Shown here: positions 1 through 14,259 of the stretch, one piece after another
Layout of the letters: every line of letters starts with the position of its first letter
How positions within the stretch are numbered: position 1 is the first letter of the stretch
NCBI RefSeq assembly: GCF_030704205.1
Contig: NZ_CP131913.1
Location: forward strand, 1,488,001-1,552,000
Direction of reading: 5' to 3'
DNA: 64,000 nt
Origin: Halomonas alkalicola
GTDB taxonomy: Bacteria > Pseudomonadota > Gammaproteobacteria > Pseudomonadales > Halomonadaceae
Notes under the pieces: model-generated
Told to the model about the DNA's origin: nothing
The model's input: the letters and a program-made list of their open reading frames with translations, nothing else
Database searches by the model: none
Made by a program: the position numbers and the translations under genes

Positions 1-2946
1 CTCGGTGTGCTGGCGGTTGACCTGGATCACCGCGCCGAGCTCCTCGGCGAACAGCGCATTCACCGCCTCGGCGGGCTCGTCGACCAGCCAGTCGAGCTTG
101 ATCTCGAGGCCGGCGTGGGCGGCGAAGGCCATCTCCAGCAGGGTCACCAGCAGGCCGCCGTCGCTGCGATCGTGATAGGCGAGCAGCTTGCCCTCGGCGT
201 TGAGCCCCTGGATCACCGCGAAGAAGGCCTTGAGGTCCTCCGGGTCGTCCAGGTCCGGGCACTCGCTGCCCACCTGGCCATAGACCTGGGCCAGCGCCGA
301 GCCGCCCAGGCGGTTCTTGCCGCCGCCCAGGTCGATCAGCAGCAGGTCGGACTCGTCCTGCTCAAGGTTGATCTGGGGGGTCAGGGTCTTCAGCGCATCG
401 GTGACCGGCGCGAAGCCGGTGACGATCAGCGACAGCGGCGAGGTGATGCTCTTCTCCTCCCGCTCGCCGTGCCCTTCATCAGAGCCGCTCTCCTCCTGCC
501 AGGCGGTGCGCATGGACATGGAGTCCTTGCCCACCGGGATGGCGATGCCGAGCGCCGGGCAGAGCTCCATGCCCACGGCGTGGACGGCGTCATGGAGCGC
601 CTGGTTCTCGCCGGGGTGGTCGGCGGCGCTCATCCAGTTGGCGGAGAGCTTGATATCGCCGAGCTTGGCGATGGGCGCGGCGGCCAGGTTGGTGATCGCC
701 TCGGCGACCGCCAGGCGGGCGCTGGCGGCGGGGTCGATCAGCGCCACCGGCGGACGCTCGCCCATGGCCATGGCCTCGCCGGCGTGGGTGTCGAAGCTGG
801 CCGTGGTCACGGCGACATCGGCCACCGGCACCTGCCAGGGGCCGACCATCTGGTCGCGGGCCACCTGGCCGGTGATGGAGCGGTCGCCGATGGTGATCAG
901 GAAGCTCTTGGAGGCCACGGTGGGCAGGCGCAGCACACGGTCCATGGCCTCGCGCAGGTCGAGGTTGTCGAGCATCACGCCGGGCATCTCGGTGCTCTGG
1001 CGGCTGAACTCGCGGGTCATCTTCGGCGGCTTGCCGAACAGCACGCTCATCGGCAGGTCGACGGGCTTGCTTTCGAAGTGGCCGTCGCGCACCTCCAGGT
1101 GGTGCGCCTCGGTGGCCTCGCCCACCACCGCATAGGGGCAGCGCTCGCGCTGGCACAGGGCGTCGAAGGTGTCGAGGTCCTCCGCGGCCACCGCCAGCAC
1201 GTAGCGCTCCTGGGCCTCGTTGCACCAGATCTCCAGCGGGCTCATGCCCGGCTCGGCGTTGGGCACCGCACGCAGGTCGAACAGGCCGCCGCGCTCGCCG
1301 TCCTTGACCAGCTCCGGCAGGGCGTTGGAGAGCCCGCCGGCGCCGACATCGTGGAAGAAGCGGATGGGGTTGGACTCGCCCAGGGCCCAGCAGCGGTCGA
1401 TCACCTCCTGGGCGCGACGCTCGATCTCGGGGTTGCCGCGCTGCACCGAGGCGAAGTCCAGGTCGGCGCTGGAGGTGCCGGAGGCCATGGAGGAGGCCGC
1501 GCCCCCGCCCAGGCCGATCAGCATGGCGGGGCCGCCCATCACGATCAGCTTGCCGCCGACGGGGATCTCGCCCTTCTGGACGTGGCCGTCGCGGATGTTG
1601 CCGTAGCCACCGGCGAGCATGATCGGCTTGTGGAAGCCGCGGCGCTCGATGCCGTTGGCCCCCAGGGTGTCCTGCTCGTAGGTACGGAAGTAGCCGGCCA
1701 GGTTGGGGCGGCCGAACTCGTTGTTGAAGGCCGCCCCGCCGATGGGGCCCTCCAGCATGATCTCGAGGGCCGAGACGATGCGCTCGGGCTTGCCGTAGTC
1801 GAAGGCCTCCCAGGGCTGCACGAACTCTGGAATGCGCAGGTTGGAGACGGTGAAGCCGGTGAGACCCGCCTTGGGCTTGCCGCCGATGCCGGTGGCGCCC
1901 TCGTCGCGGATCTCGCCGCCGGCGCCGGTGGCCGCGCCCGGATGCGGGGCGATGGCCGTGGGGTGGTTGTGGGTCTCCACCTTCATGAGAATCTGGATCG
2001 GCTCCTCGACGCTCCCGTAGACGGCGCGCTCGCCGGCCTGGCCGGTCAGCGGGGCCGGGAAGAAGCGCGGCGCCGTGGCGCCCTTGATCACCGCCGCGTT
2101 GTCGCTGTAGGCCGAGAGGATGTCTTCCGGGGAGGCCTGGTAGGTGTTCTTGATCATCTTGAACAGCGAGTGCGTCTGCGCCTCGCCGTCGATCACCCAG
2201 TCGGCGTTGAAGATCTTGTGGCGGCAGTGCTCGGAGTTCGCCTGGGCGAACATCATCAGCTCGACGTCGGTGGGGTTGCGGCCCAGGTCGCGGAAGGCCG
2301 CCACCAGGTAGTCGATCTCGTCCTCGGCCAGGGCCAGGCCGAGGGCGACGTTGGCGGCCTCCAGCGCCTCGCGACCGCCCGCGAGGATGTCGACGCTGCC
2401 CAGGGGCGCCGGCTCATGGTGGGCGAAGAGCCGTGCCGCGTCGGAGCTGTCGGCCAGCACCGTCTCGGTCATTCGGTCGTGCAGAGTGGCGCGGATGCCC
2501 TCGTAGGCCTGCTCGGAGAGCACGCCCCTGAGTTTGACCCGGTAGGCGATGCCACGCTCGAGGCGGCGCACCTGGGTCAGGCCGCAGTTGCGCGCGATAT
2601 CGGTGGCCTTGGAGGACCAGGGCGACTGGGTGCCGATGCGCGGCACCACCAGGAACAGCTGGCCCTCGGCGCGCTCCTCGATCTGGGAAACCTCGACGGG
2701 AGAACCCTGAATTTGAGAACCCTGAATTTGAGAACCCTTAACTTGAGAACCCTTAACTTGAGAACCATAGTCCAGCAGCTGCTCCAGAACGGCCAGCTCA
2801 TCGCCGGAGAGCTCGCCGTCGTGGTCGACGAAATGCACGTACTCCGCCTGCAGCGACTCGACGTCGGCCGCCGCCTCGCGCAGGGCGGCCAGCAGCTTGG
2901 CGTGACGGAAGGCGGAGAGGGCGGGGGCGCCGCGCAGTTCGAGCAT
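1..2946 (-). CDS. purL: Phosphoribosylformylglycinamidine synthase (FGAM synthetase), 3' end outside window
   Basis: Catalyses the ATP- and glutamine-dependent conversion of FGAR to FGAM in purine biosynthesis, in the cytoplasm. The minus strand reads without a stop from an ATG at 2946 down to base 1 (982 codons of about 1,300), so the C-terminal glutamine amidotransferase domain lies outside. Visible landmarks are the N-terminal PurS-like part with [16 protein letters not shown], the segment [15 protein letters not shown], the Mg/ATP motif [20 protein letters not shown], and the second synthetase half with GKDSMSM. An unusual run of [10 protein letters not shown] pentapeptides sits at about residues 61-82, in the loop between LLDYG and the strand QLFLVVPR, where the E. 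coli protein has a short linker. The gene is divergent from mltF. Identity is certain. Confidence 0.97.
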   Translation of the reverse strand, partial: MLELRGAPALSAFRHAKLLAALREAAADVESLQAEYVHFVDHDGELSGDELAVLEQLLDYGSQVKGSQVKGSQIQGSQIQGSPVEVSQIEERAEGQLFLVVPRIGTQSPWSSKATDIARNCGLTQVRRLERGIAYRVKLRGVLSEQAYEGIRATLHDRMTETVLADSSDAARLFAHHEPAPLGSVDILAGGREALEAANVALGLALAEDEIDYLVAAFRDLGRNPTDVELMMFAQANSEHCRHKIFNADWVIDGEAQTHSLFKMIKNTYQASPEDILSAYSDNAAVIKGATAPRFFPAPLTGQAGERAVYGSVEEPIQILMKVETHNHPTAIAPHPGAATGAGGEIRDEGATGIGGKPKAGLTGFTVSNLRIPEFVQPWEAFDYGKPERIVSALEIMLEGPIGGAAFNNEFGRPNLAGYFRTYEQDTLGANGIERRGFHKPIMLAGGYGNIRDGHVQKGEIPVGGKLIVMGGPAMLIGLGGGAASSMASGTSSADLDFASVQRGNPEIERRAQEVIDRCWALGESNPIRFFHDVGAGGLSNALPELVKDGERGGLFDLRAVPNAEPGMSPLEIWCNEAQERYVLAVAAEDLDTFDALCQRERCPYAVVGEATEAHHLEVRDGHFESKPVDLPMSVLFGKPPKMTREFSRQSTEMPGVMLDNLDLREAMDRVLRLPTVASKSFLITIGDRSITGQVARDQMVGPWQVPVADVAVTTASFDTHAGEAMAMGERPPVALIDPAASARLAVAEAITNLAAAPIAKLGDIKLSANWMSAADHPGENQALHDAVHAVGMELCPALGIAIPVGKDSMSMRTAWQEESGSDEGHGEREEKSITSPLSLIVTGFAPVTDALKTLTPQINLEQDESDLLLIDLGGGKNRLGGSALAQVYGQVGSECPDLDDPEDLKAFFAVIQGLNAEGKLLAYHDRSDGGLLVTLLEMAFAAHAGLEIKLDWLVDEPAEAVNALFAEELGAVIQVNRQHTE
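2701..2766. repeat. 15-bp tandem repeat inside purL, four full units plus a partial
   Basis: On the plus strand the unit AGAACCCTGAATTTG occurs at 2701-2715 and 2716-2730, its variant AGAACCCTTAACTTG at 2731-2745 and 2746-2760, followed by AGAACC. The unit length is a multiple of three, so purL stays in frame and gains [20 protein letters not shown]. The two unit types are adjacent pairs, which suggests stepwise duplication. The repeat is AT-rich compared with the surrounding gene. Confidence 0.95.
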
Positions 2947-4561
2947 ATCCTGGAGCCTCTGGAAATCATCAAGGAGGGGCCGCGGCCAGCGGCAGAGAGC
3001 GCATATGATACTGGAAAGCCCGGGGCGGAAGAAATCGCGGTGAGAAATCGCACGGATGACAGCCGCGCCGCAGCTGGTTATGGTGGTGGGTCGTCATCGC
3101 CAGCCGTCCCCCGCATGCCCCTGCCGCCGATCGATCAGCTCCTGCGCCGCTGGCGCCGCCGCCCTGCCCTGCCCGCTCTGGGCCTGGCCGGCGCGCTCCT
3201 GCTGGGCCTGTGGCCCGCCTCCCCGGGCACGCCCGACGGCCGGCACCTGGAGAGGATCCTCGCCCGCGAGTTCCTGCAGGTGCACACCCGCAACACCCCC
3301 ACCACCTACTACGAGGGACGCGAGGGGCCCACCGGCTTCGAATACGAGCTGGTACGCCGCTTCTCCGCCTCCCTGGGCGTGAGCCTGGCGCTGCGCGCGG
3401 ACCACCATATCGCCAGCGTGCTCGAGGCCGTCCGCCGGGAGGGCGACCTGGGGGCCGCCGCACTGCCGCTGACCCCGGGCCTCGACGGAGTGATCTTCAG
3501 CCGGCCGATCCTCGAGCTGCAGCCGGTGCTGGTCTACCGCCGCGGCCTGCCGCCGGTGACCGGCCTGGACCGGCTGCAGGGACTGCGCCTCGGCACCCTG
3601 GCCGGCGCCGGCACCGACCGGGTGCTGCGCGAGCTCAAGGCCGAGCACCCGTCGCTCGCCTGGGAGGAGTCCGATGACCTGGAGGCCGCCGAGCTGCTGC
3701 GCTGGGTCGAGGACGGGCGGCTCGACGCCGCGGTGCTCTTCGAGCACCAGTTCCGCCTCAACCGGCTCTTCTTCCCCGGGGTGGAGCGTGGCTTCGCGCT
3801 GGGCGAGCCGCTCTCCCTGGCCTGGGCCTTTCCCGCTGAGGGTGGCCTGGCGCTGGCGCAGGCGGCCAACCGCTTCCTCGCGGCGCTTCACGACGAGGGT
3901 GAACTCGAGGCCCTGGTGGCGCGCTATTTCGGCCATGACGACTACCTGGAGTACGTGGGCGCGCGCACCTTCATCCAGCACCTCCACGCCCGCCTCCCGG
4001 ACTACACCGAGCTGTTCCGGGAGGCGGCCCGCCAGACCGGCTTCGACTGGAAGCTGCTGGCCGCGCGGGGCTACCAGGAGTCCCACTGGGACCCGGAGGC
4101 CACCTCCCCCACCGGGGTACGCGGGCTGATGATGCTGACCCTGCCCACCGCCGGCGACCTGGGGGTGAGCGACCGCCTGGACCCCGCCCAGAGCATCGAG
4201 GGCGGCGCCCGCTACCTGCGCGAGCTAAAGGATCGGCTGCCCGAGTCGATAACCGGAGAGGACCGCCTGTTCATGGCCATGGCGGCCTACAATGTGGGTC
4301 TGGGCCACCTCTACGACGCCCGGCGCATCACCGAGCAGCGTGGCGGCGACCCGGACCGCTGGGCCGACGTGCGCGAGTCGCTGCCGCTGCTGCAGGAGCG
4401 CGAGTGGCACAGCCAGACCCGCCATGGCTATGCCCGCGGCGGCGAGCCGGTGATCTACGTGCGCAATATTCGGCGCTACCACGAGATACTGAGCTACGTT
4501 GACCGCAGCCAGGAGCAGTTCTACCTGCTCAACGCCCGGCTGCCGGAGCCGGAAGAGAGCC

Positions 4562-8080
<3,519 letters not shown>

Positions 8081-8104
8081 TCAGGGCGCCGGGGCGCCTG
8101 GCCC

Positions 8105-8485
8105 TCAGAAGTAGCCGATCAGCCGCATGCAGTGGGGGCGCAGCACCAGGTAGGCCTCGCGCACGTCCGCCTCGGCAGGCCGGTCGTGCAGGCGGGCAAG
8201 ATCCGCCTCGCCATAGTGGACGTCACCCACCCTCAGGTCGGCGGCATGCTTCGGGAACTCCTCCTCGCTGAAGGGCATGGACCGCAGTGGCTCCAGTGCC
8301 TGGCGGGAATCCGCGATGGCGTTGTACAGCGCCAGGTATTCGTCCTCCTGGAGCCAGTGGCCCACCAGCCGGTCGCAGGAGAGCAGCTCCCGGTGGTGGG
8401 CTTCCCGGGCCGCCAGCCCGGTATCCGGGGGTGCGGCAAGGGCGGGCTCGCCGAGCAGGGCGAAGGCAATCAGTGAATCGAGCAT
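8105..8485 (-). CDS. Small exported protein of unknown function
   Basis: No family was recognised. The 126-residue product begins MLDSLIAFALLGEPALAAPPDTG, which looks like a short signal peptide with AxA-type cleavage after residue 18, so a periplasmic or secreted location is inferred. The rest is acidic and Leu/Arg/His-rich (for example HHRELLSCDRLVGHWLQEDE and RLHDRPAEADVREAYLV), probably helical, with two cysteines. A G-rich ribosome-binding site (GGGGGGACTGACC) precedes the ATG at 8485. It lies between tRNA-Thr and the nuclease/PDZ gene; 55 bases separate it from the latter on the same strand, so co-transcription is possible. Codon use resembles its neighbours. Confidence 0.65.
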   Translation of the reverse strand: MLDSLIAFALLGEPALAAPPDTGLAAREAHHRELLSCDRLVGHWLQEDEYLALYNAIADSRQALEPLRSMPFSEEEFPKHAADLRVGDVHYGEADLARLHDRPAEADVREAYLVLRPHCMRLIGYF

Positions 8486-8540
8486 GGTCAGTCCCCCCGG
8501 GCGCCATTCTTGCCCGCCCGGGCGCGGCTGCCAAGCCCCC

Positions 8541-9404
8541 TCAGGCCTCGAGCCCCGGCGCGCGGCGCCGCGGCGTGGGTGCCGGCACCTCGGTGGAGAG
8601 CTCCACCTCGATGACCTCGCCGCGCTGCCACACCTGCAGCCGCGCCGGCTCTCCCGAAGGGGTGTCGCGCACCAGCTCCAGGAAGTGCAGCGGGGTCTCC
8701 GGGGTCTCGCCGTTGACCGCCAGCAGCAGATCGCCGGGTTCAAGCCCCGCCTCGGCGGCCTCGCCGCTCACGTCGCTGACCAGCACCCCGGCGCTGTCCG
8801 GCAGCCCCAGCGCCTCACGCAGATCGTCGTCCAGCGGGGTGACGGTGATGCCCAGCGCCACCACCACCTGGTCATCGAAGCCCTGGTACTCGATCTGGCG
8901 GGCCGCCTCCAGCACCTCCGGCGCCACGTGGATGCTGGCCCCGGCGGTCAGCGCCAGGGCGATGGCGTCGCTGGGGCGGCTGTCGATGCGCAGCGGTGAC
9001 TCGCGGCCCGGCACCGAGAGCTCCAGCATGCCCAGGAAGGTGCTGTCGGTGAGGGCGTCCACATAGACTCGGGTCAGCGCCACCTCGGCCCCCGCCAGCA
9101 CGTCGCCGAGCAGCTCATGGGTGAGCGGGCGCGAGGGGCGCTCGCCGGTCAGGGCGCGCAGGATGGCGCGGGCCTCGGCCACGCCGATGAAGATCGGAAT
9201 CACCTCCCGGGCGCCGGGTTCGCGCAGCAGCACCACCGGCACACCGGCCATGCCCGACATGCCCACGGTGGCCACCTCGACCTCCACCATCGCCTCCGGC
9301 GGTACGGCCAGCTCCCGGGCCTGGCCGGGCAGTGCCCAGGCCAGCAGCAGGGCCAGGCAGGGGATCAGCAGACGCCGGCAGCGCGGCAGGAACGAGACGG
9401 ACAT
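8541..9404 (-). CDS. Exported bifunctional-nuclease-domain (DUF151) protein fused to a PDZ domain
   Basis: A 287-residue protein starting at ATG 9404 behind GAGGAG. Residues 1-29 are a signal peptide (basic MSVSFLPRCRR, hydrophobic core, GQARE). Residues about 38-165 match the BFN/DUF151 domain: VVLLRE, REVIPIFIGVAEARAI, RPLTHELLGDVL, TRVYVDAL, FLGMLEL and the signature DSRPSDAIALAL. Residues about 180-270 form a PDZ domain (LREALGLPDSAGVLVSDVS, AGLEPGDLLLAVNG). DUF151 proteins in plants and Thermotoga have reported RNase/DNase activity, but bacterial function is poorly known. Export with a PDZ suggests a periplasmic peptide-binding role rather than cytosolic nuclease activity; this is inference. 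Confidence 0.85.
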   Translation of the reverse strand: MSVSFLPRCRRLLIPCLALLLAWALPGQARELAVPPEAMVEVEVATVGMSGMAGVPVVLLREPGAREVIPIFIGVAEARAILRALTGERPSRPLTHELLGDVLAGAEVALTRVYVDALTDSTFLGMLELSVPGRESPLRIDSRPSDAIALALTAGASIHVAPEVLEAARQIEYQGFDDQVVVALGITVTPLDDDLREALGLPDSAGVLVSDVSGEAAEAGLEPGDLLLAVNGETPETPLHFLELVRDTPSGEPARLQVWQRGEVIEVELSTEVPAPTPRRRAPGLEA

Positions 9405-9474
9405 GGCAGGGCTCCTCGATGATTGCCCTGTCAGGATGGCAGTCCAGGCGCCGCCCTGCCATGCCCGGGGCGTC

Positions 9475-10227
9475 TCATGACTTGCCGGCGGTGAAGCCCC
9501 CGTCGACCATCAGGTGGGCCCCGGTGACGAAGCTCGCCTCGTTGCTGGCCAGGAACAGGAAGGCGTTGGCCACCTCCTCGGAGCGCCCCAGGCGGCCGAG
9601 GGGATGCAGGCCGATCAGCCCCTGCAGCAGCTCATCGTCGAGTTCGGCCAGCAGCGGGGTGTCGATGTAGCCGGGACCGATGGCGTTGACCCGCACGCCC
9701 TTCGGCGCCGCCTCGATGGCCAGGGCGCGGGTCATGTTGACCACCCCACCCTTGGCGGCGGTATAGGCGGCGGTCTGGGACTGGCCGAACACCCCGAGGA
9801 TGGAGGCGCAGTTGACGATGCTGCCGCTGCCCTGGCGATACATCACCCGCAGGGCGGCCCGGGCCACCCGGAAGACGCCGTTCAGGTTGATGTCGATGAT
9901 CCGCAGGAACTCCTCGTCGCTGACCTCATCGGAGGGCGCGATGCCGCCGATGCCCGCGTTGCTGAACACCGCATCCACGCCGCCGAGCTCACTCTCCGTT
10001 TCCGCGAACAGGCGATCGACCTGGGCGGTATCGGTGACGTCGCAGGCCTTGAACAGGCAGCGCCCGGTGTGCCGGGCGTCCAGCGCCGCCGCCCGTGCGC
10101 TCCCGTCGCTGCTCTCCAGATCGGCGATCACCACGCTGGCGCCCTCCTCCAGGCAGCGCTCCACGCTGGCCAGACCGATGCCGCTGGCCCCGCCGGTGAC
10201 GATGACCCTCTTTCCCTGCATGCGCAT
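9475..10227 (-). CDS. Short-chain dehydrogenase/reductase (SDR family)
   Basis: NAD(P)-dependent oxidoreductase of unknown substrate. The 250-residue product has the classical SDR layout: cofactor motif TGGASGIG near residues 11-18, acidic residue in VVIADLE (suggesting NAD preference), structural SNAGIGG, active-site Ser in NCASILG, YTAAKGG with the catalytic Tyr and Lys, and the C-terminal GAHLMVDGGFT typical of FabG/glucose-dehydrogenase-like members. AGGAGAG lies seven bases upstream of the ATG at 10227, so this start is preferred over the ATG at 10221. The gene stands alone between the nuclease/PDZ gene and umuC, so no pathway can be assigned. Confidence 0.88.
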   Translation of the reverse strand: MRMQGKRVIVTGGASGIGLASVERCLEEGASVVIADLESSDGSARAAALDARHTGRCLFKACDVTDTAQVDRLFAETESELGGVDAVFSNAGIGGIAPSDEVSDEEFLRIIDINLNGVFRVARAALRVMYRQGSGSIVNCASILGVFGQSQTAAYTAAKGGVVNMTRALAIEAAPKGVRVNAIGPGYIDTPLLAELDDELLQGLIGLHPLGRLGRSEEVANAFLFLASNEASFVTGAHLMVDGGFTAGKS

Positions 10228-10363
10228 TGAAGACTCTCCTTGACGGTGATGGACCTGCCGCGGGAGCAGGCCTCTGCCCCCGCGCTCTCGGCCCCAGTGT
10301 AGCGAACCGGCGACCCGCCTGACGCGGATCGCCCCGCAATGACTTATTGTGTCAGGAGCTTGC

Positions 10364-11641
10364 TCACCCCGTCTTGACCCGCATCAGCTCGTTCCAGCGG
10401 GTGGTATAGCGCGGCGTGCGATGCTCGCAGCGCAGGGCCCAGGCGTTGCCCTGGCGGGGCAGGCCGAAGCGCACGGTATCGCGCCCCATCTCGCGGTTAA
10501 GCCGGTCCAGGGTGGCCATCAGCCGCCCGCTGCGCGCGCGTCGGGCCTCGTCGTCGGGCGTCTCCAGCAGCGAGGGCTGGGTGCCTTCGGCGTCCACCAG
10601 GTCGAGCAGCATTACCCCGCACTTCTGGTAGCGGTAGCCCTCGAGGAAGATCGCTTCCAGGCCGCGGCGGGCCGCCGCGAGCAGCTCCCGGCTGTCGGCG
10701 CTGGGCGCGGGCAGCGCCACCAGGGCGGCGTTGCGGTACTGAGGCTCGCCGGCCAGGAAAGGGCTGGTGCGCACGAACACCTGCACCGCCCGGGCCAGGC
10801 TGCCCTGGCGGCGCAGCTTCTCGCCGGCCCGGGCGGCGTGCTGGCGGATCGCCGCCTCCAGCTCGTGGCGCTCGCCGGTGAGCCGGCCGAAGGAGCGCGA
10901 GACCAGCAGACGCCGGCGCGGCTCGCTCATGTCGTCGAGGGCGATGGCCGGGCGGCCGCGCAGCTCCCAGACGAGGCGCTCCATCACCACCGAGAAGCGA
11001 CTGCGCACCCAGCGCGGGTCGGCCTCGCGCAGCTCCCAGGCGGTGGTGATGCCCATCAGCGCCAGCCGCTCGGCGCTGCGCCGGGCCACGCCCCACAGCG
11101 CCTCCACCGGGCAGGCGGCCAGGGCCCGGCGGGTCGCCTCGCCGTCGGCGTCTAGCAGGCAGACCCCCTCGAAGGCCGGCTCGCGCTTGGCCAGCCGGTT
11201 GGCCAGCTTGGCCAGCACCCGGGTCGGTGCCACGCCCACCCCCACCGGGATGCCGGTCCAGCGGCCCACGGTCTCCCGCAGCGCCCGGCAGCGGGCCTCC
11301 AGCCCCTCCTCAGGGAAGCCCGCAAAGCCCACGAAGCTCTCGTCGATGGAGTAGAGCTCGACGTCCGGCGAGAACTCCGCCAGCACCTGGTTGACCCGCC
11401 GCGACATGTCGCCATAGAGCGCATAGTTGCTGGAGAGCAGCACCGCCTGGCGGCGCACGGCCGGCGGCAGCAGGTGGCGCGGCGCCCCCATGGCCACGCC
11501 CAGCGCCTTGAGCTCCTCGGAGCGCGCCACCACGCAACCATCGTTGTTGGAGAGCACCCCCACCGGCCGGCCCGCCAGGCGCGGATCGAAGGCCCGCTCG
11601 CAGCTGACGTAGAAGTTGTTGCCGTCGACCAGGGCGATCAC
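10364..11641 (-). CDS. umuC: DNA polymerase V catalytic subunit UmuC (Y-family)
   Basis: Error-prone translesion DNA polymerase that acts with processed UmuD. The 425-residue protein starts at GTG 11641 and shows [18 protein letters not shown] (metal-binding Asp), [24 protein letters not shown] with the catalytic Asp-Glu pair, the helix-hairpin-helix/little-finger region and a C-terminal UmuC-type domain ending in [21 protein letters not shown]. Its start codon overlaps the umuD stop (GTGA, 11638-11641), so translation is probably coupled. Expression should follow the LexA box at 12113-12132. Length fits UmuC (about 420 residues), not DinB. Confidence 0.96.
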   Translation of the reverse strand: MIALVDGNNFYVSCERAFDPRLAGRPVGVLSNNDGCVVARSEELKALGVAMGAPRHLLPPAVRRQAVLLSSNYALYGDMSRRVNQVLAEFSPDVELYSIDESFVGFAGFPEEGLEARCRALRETVGRWTGIPVGVGVAPTRVLAKLANRLAKREPAFEGVCLLDADGEATRRALAACPVEALWGVARRSAERLALMGITTAWELREADPRWVRSRFSVVMERLVWELRGRPAIALDDMSEPRRRLLVSRSFGRLTGERHELEAAIRQHAARAGEKLRRQGSLARAVQVFVRTSPFLAGEPQYRNAALVALPAPSADSRELLAAARRGLEAIFLEGYRYQKCGVMLLDLVDAEGTQPSLLETPDDEARRARSGRLMATLDRLNREMGRDTVRFGLPRQGNAWALRCEHRTPRYTTRWNELMRVKTG

Positions 11642-12096
11642 GGGGTGCGCCCCAGCAGGTCGTGGAGCACATGGGTGACCACCCCCCACACCTCGCACTC
11701 GCGCCCGGCAAGGGGAATCGGCGCGAAGCGCGGGTTGCTGGCCACCAGCCACACCGCCCCGCCGCGACGCTCCAGGCGCTTGACCGTGGGCTCCCCCTCC
11801 AGGGCGATGACGATCACCCGGCCGGGCAGCGGCTCCAGGCTGCGATCCACCACCAGCAGGTCGCCGTCATGGATGCCGTCACCGAGCATGGAATCCCCCT
11901 CGGCGCGCACGAAGTAGGTGGCCGCGGGGCGCTTCACCACGTGGGCATGCAGGTCGATCTCGGCGTCCAGGTGGTCGTCGGCGGGACTCGGGAAGCCCGC
12001 CCGCACCCGGCAGCCCATCAGCGGCCGGGGCGGACCCGCCCCCTGGCCGGCGGCCCGGCCCACGATGCGGGCTCGGGTCGGGTGAATGCACGACAT
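11638..12096 (-). CDS. umuD: DNA polymerase V subunit UmuD (S24 self-cleaving protease)
   Basis: Undergoes RecA-stimulated self-cleavage to UmuD', which joins UmuC in Pol V. The 152-residue product has a cleavage site Ala33-Gly34 in [10 protein letters not shown], the nucleophile Ser69 in [14 protein letters not shown] and the general base Lys106 in PTVKRLERR; the Ser-Lys spacing of 37 equals that of E. coli UmuD. GGAGGTG a few bases before the ATG at 12096 fixes this start, although the frame is open to 12126. The E. coli cleavage residue Cys24 is replaced by Ala, as is common in LexA-like proteins. Confidence 0.96.
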   Translation of the reverse strand: MSCIHPTRARIVGRAAGQGAGPPRPLMGCRVRAGFPSPADDHLDAEIDLHAHVVKRPAATYFVRAEGDSMLGDGIHDGDLLVVDRSLEPLPGRVIVIALEGEPTVKRLERRGGAVWLVASNPRFAPIPLAGRECEVWGVVTHVLHDLLGRTP

Positions 12097-12112
12097 GGGC
12101 ACCTCCGATGAA

Positions 12113-12132
12113 TACTGGAATTTCATACAGTA
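12113..12132 (-). promoter_or_regulatory. LexA-binding SOS box of umuDC
   Basis: The sequence TACTG-N10-CAGTA is symmetrical, with the CTG-N10-CAG core of the gammaproteobacterial LexA operator. It lies 16 bases upstream of the umuD ATG, overlapping the likely promoter, and predicts DNA-damage induction of umuDC. Confidence 0.9.
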
Positions 12133-12266
12133 TCAGACAGGGGCTCACGCTTGGCAACGGGCCATACCCGTCGCTCGACGCAGCGGCGTGCTAACGTGAA
12201 TGCCATGCACGACAGCAGCCATCACAACAACAATCACAACCGCAACGCACGTCGAGGGGACTCGCC

Positions 12267-14253
12267 ATGGAACGCCGCACCCACCCGCTGCTCACCGACC
12301 GCCCCTTCTCCCCCAAGGGCAAGGTGGTCTCCGCCCGCGAGGCGGTGGAGCTGATCCGCGACGGCGACGCCGTGGCCACCGGCGGCTTCGTCGGCATCGG
12401 CTTCGCCGAGCACCTGGCGGTGGCCCTGGAGGCACGCTTTCTGGAGAGCGGCGAACCCCGCGACCTGACCCTGATGTATGCCGCCGGCCAGGGCGACGGC
12501 AAGACCCGCGGGCTCAACCACCTGGGCCACGAGGGGCTGGTGGCCCGGGTGATCGGCGGCGGCCTGGGGGGGACTGGTGCCGGCGCTGCAGCGGCTGGCC
12601 ATCGAGGGGCGCATCCAGGCCTGGAACCTGCCCCAGGGGGTGATCTCCCACCTGTTTCGCGATATCGCCGCCGGCAAGCCCGGCACCCTCACCCGGGTGG
12701 GGCTCGGCACCTTCGTCGACCCGCGCCTGGAGGGCGGGCGGATCAACGCCATCAGCACCGAGGAGCGCGTGCGGCTGATGACGATCGACGACCAGGAGTA
12801 TCTCTTCTACCCGGCGCTGCCGCTGCAGGTCGCGCTGCTGCGCGGCACCACCGCCGACTCCCTGGGCAACGTGACCATGGAGCGCGAGGCGCTGGTGCTG
12901 GAGGCGCTGGCCATCGCCACGGCGGTGCACAACTCCGGCGGCCTGGTGATCGTGCAGGTGGAGCGGCTGGCCGAATCCGGCACCCTGCCACCCAAGGCGG
13001 TGCGCATCCCCGGGGTGCTGGTGGACTGCGTGGTGGTCTGCGACGCCCTCGAACACCACTGGCAGACCTTCCAGACCCCCTACCACCCGGGCTACTCCGG
13101 CGAGCTGCGCACGCCCATGGCCGCGCCGGGCGCGATGGCCCTCTCGGCGCGCAAGATCATCGCCCGGCGTGCCGCCTTCGAGCTCACGCCCAACGCCGTG
13201 GTCAACCTCGGCATCGGCATGCCGGAGGGGGTCGGCGCGGTGGCCAGCGAAGAGCGGGTGCTGGAACTGGTGACGCTGACCGCCGAGCCCGGCGTGATCG
13301 GCGGCCTGCCCGCCGGCGGGCTCGACTTCGGCGCCGCCCTCAACACCCAGGCGATCATCGACCAGCCCGCCCAGTTCGACTTCTACGACGGCGGCGGCCT
13401 GGACATCGCCTTCCTGGGCATGGCCCAGGCGGACGCCGCCGGCAACGTCAACGTGTCGCGCTTCGGCAGCCGCCTGGCGGGCGCCGGTGGCTTCATCAAT
13501 ATCAGCCAGAACGCCCGCCGGGTGGTCTTCATGGGCACCTTCACGGCGAGCCGGGAGGCGCTGGAGGTGGTCGACGGCGCCCTGCGCCTGCCCGGGGACG
13601 GCCAGCCCAAGTTCGTCGCCGAGGTGGAGCAGCGCACCTTCAGCGGCGCGCTGGCCGCCGCCGACGGCAAGCCGGTGCTCTACGTGACCGAGCGCTGCGT
13701 GTTCGAGCTCACGCCCGAGGGCCTCGCCCTGACCGAGATCGCCCCAGGGGTGGACCTGGAGCGCGATATCCTCGCCCAGATGGGCTTCACGCCGCGGATG
13801 CCGGCACCGCTGCGCGAGATGGACCCGCGCATCTTCATCGAGGCACCCATGGGGCTGCGCGAGACGCTGCTCGAGCGCCCGCTGGCCCGGCGCCTGCACC
13901 TGGACGCCGCCGGCGAGGTGCTGTTCATCGACTTCGAGAACCTGCACATCGCGACCCGGGACGACGTGGATGACATCGAGCGGGAGGTGGAGACGCGGCT
14001 GGCGCCGCTGGGCCGGCGGGTCTATGCGGTGGTCAACTACGACCACTGCCGCATCAATGACGCCGTGCTGGAGGCCTACACGGCCATGGTGCGCGGCCTG
14101 GAGGAGCGCTTCTATACCCGGGTGACCCGCTACACCACCAGCGGCTTCATGCGCCGCAAGCTGGGCCATGCCCTGGAGGCGCGGGCCGTGGCCCCACACA
14201 TCTACCAGAGCGCCGCGGAGGCGGAGGCCCACCTCCACGACGGCGAGGGCTGA
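12267..14253 (+). pseudogene. Acyl-CoA:acetate/3-ketoacid CoA-transferase, frameshifted
   Basis: A family I CoA-transferase (YdiF/propionate CoA-transferase type) that moves CoA between acyl-CoA and a carboxylate. The reading frame starts at ATG 12267 ([20 protein letters not shown]) and covers the N-terminal alpha domain ([38 protein letters not shown]), then breaks at a run of seven G (12566-12572). With six G the frame continues from near 12577 through [30 protein letters not shown], the second domain [12 protein letters not shown], and the catalytic glutamate context [12 protein letters not shown] to the stop at 14253. All motifs are conserved on both sides, so the lesion is recent or a sequencing indel. 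Intact length would be about 661 residues. The 3' end is convergent with the GGDEF-EAL gene, 6 bases away. Confidence 0.85.
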
Positions 14254-14259
14254 GCCCTC

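Noticed and set aside
7..3114. A giant plus-strand open frame running through purL into mltF
   Set aside because: It is antisense to purL, which is unmistakable on the minus strand; high GC keeps antisense frames open. Only the part from 3115 is a gene.
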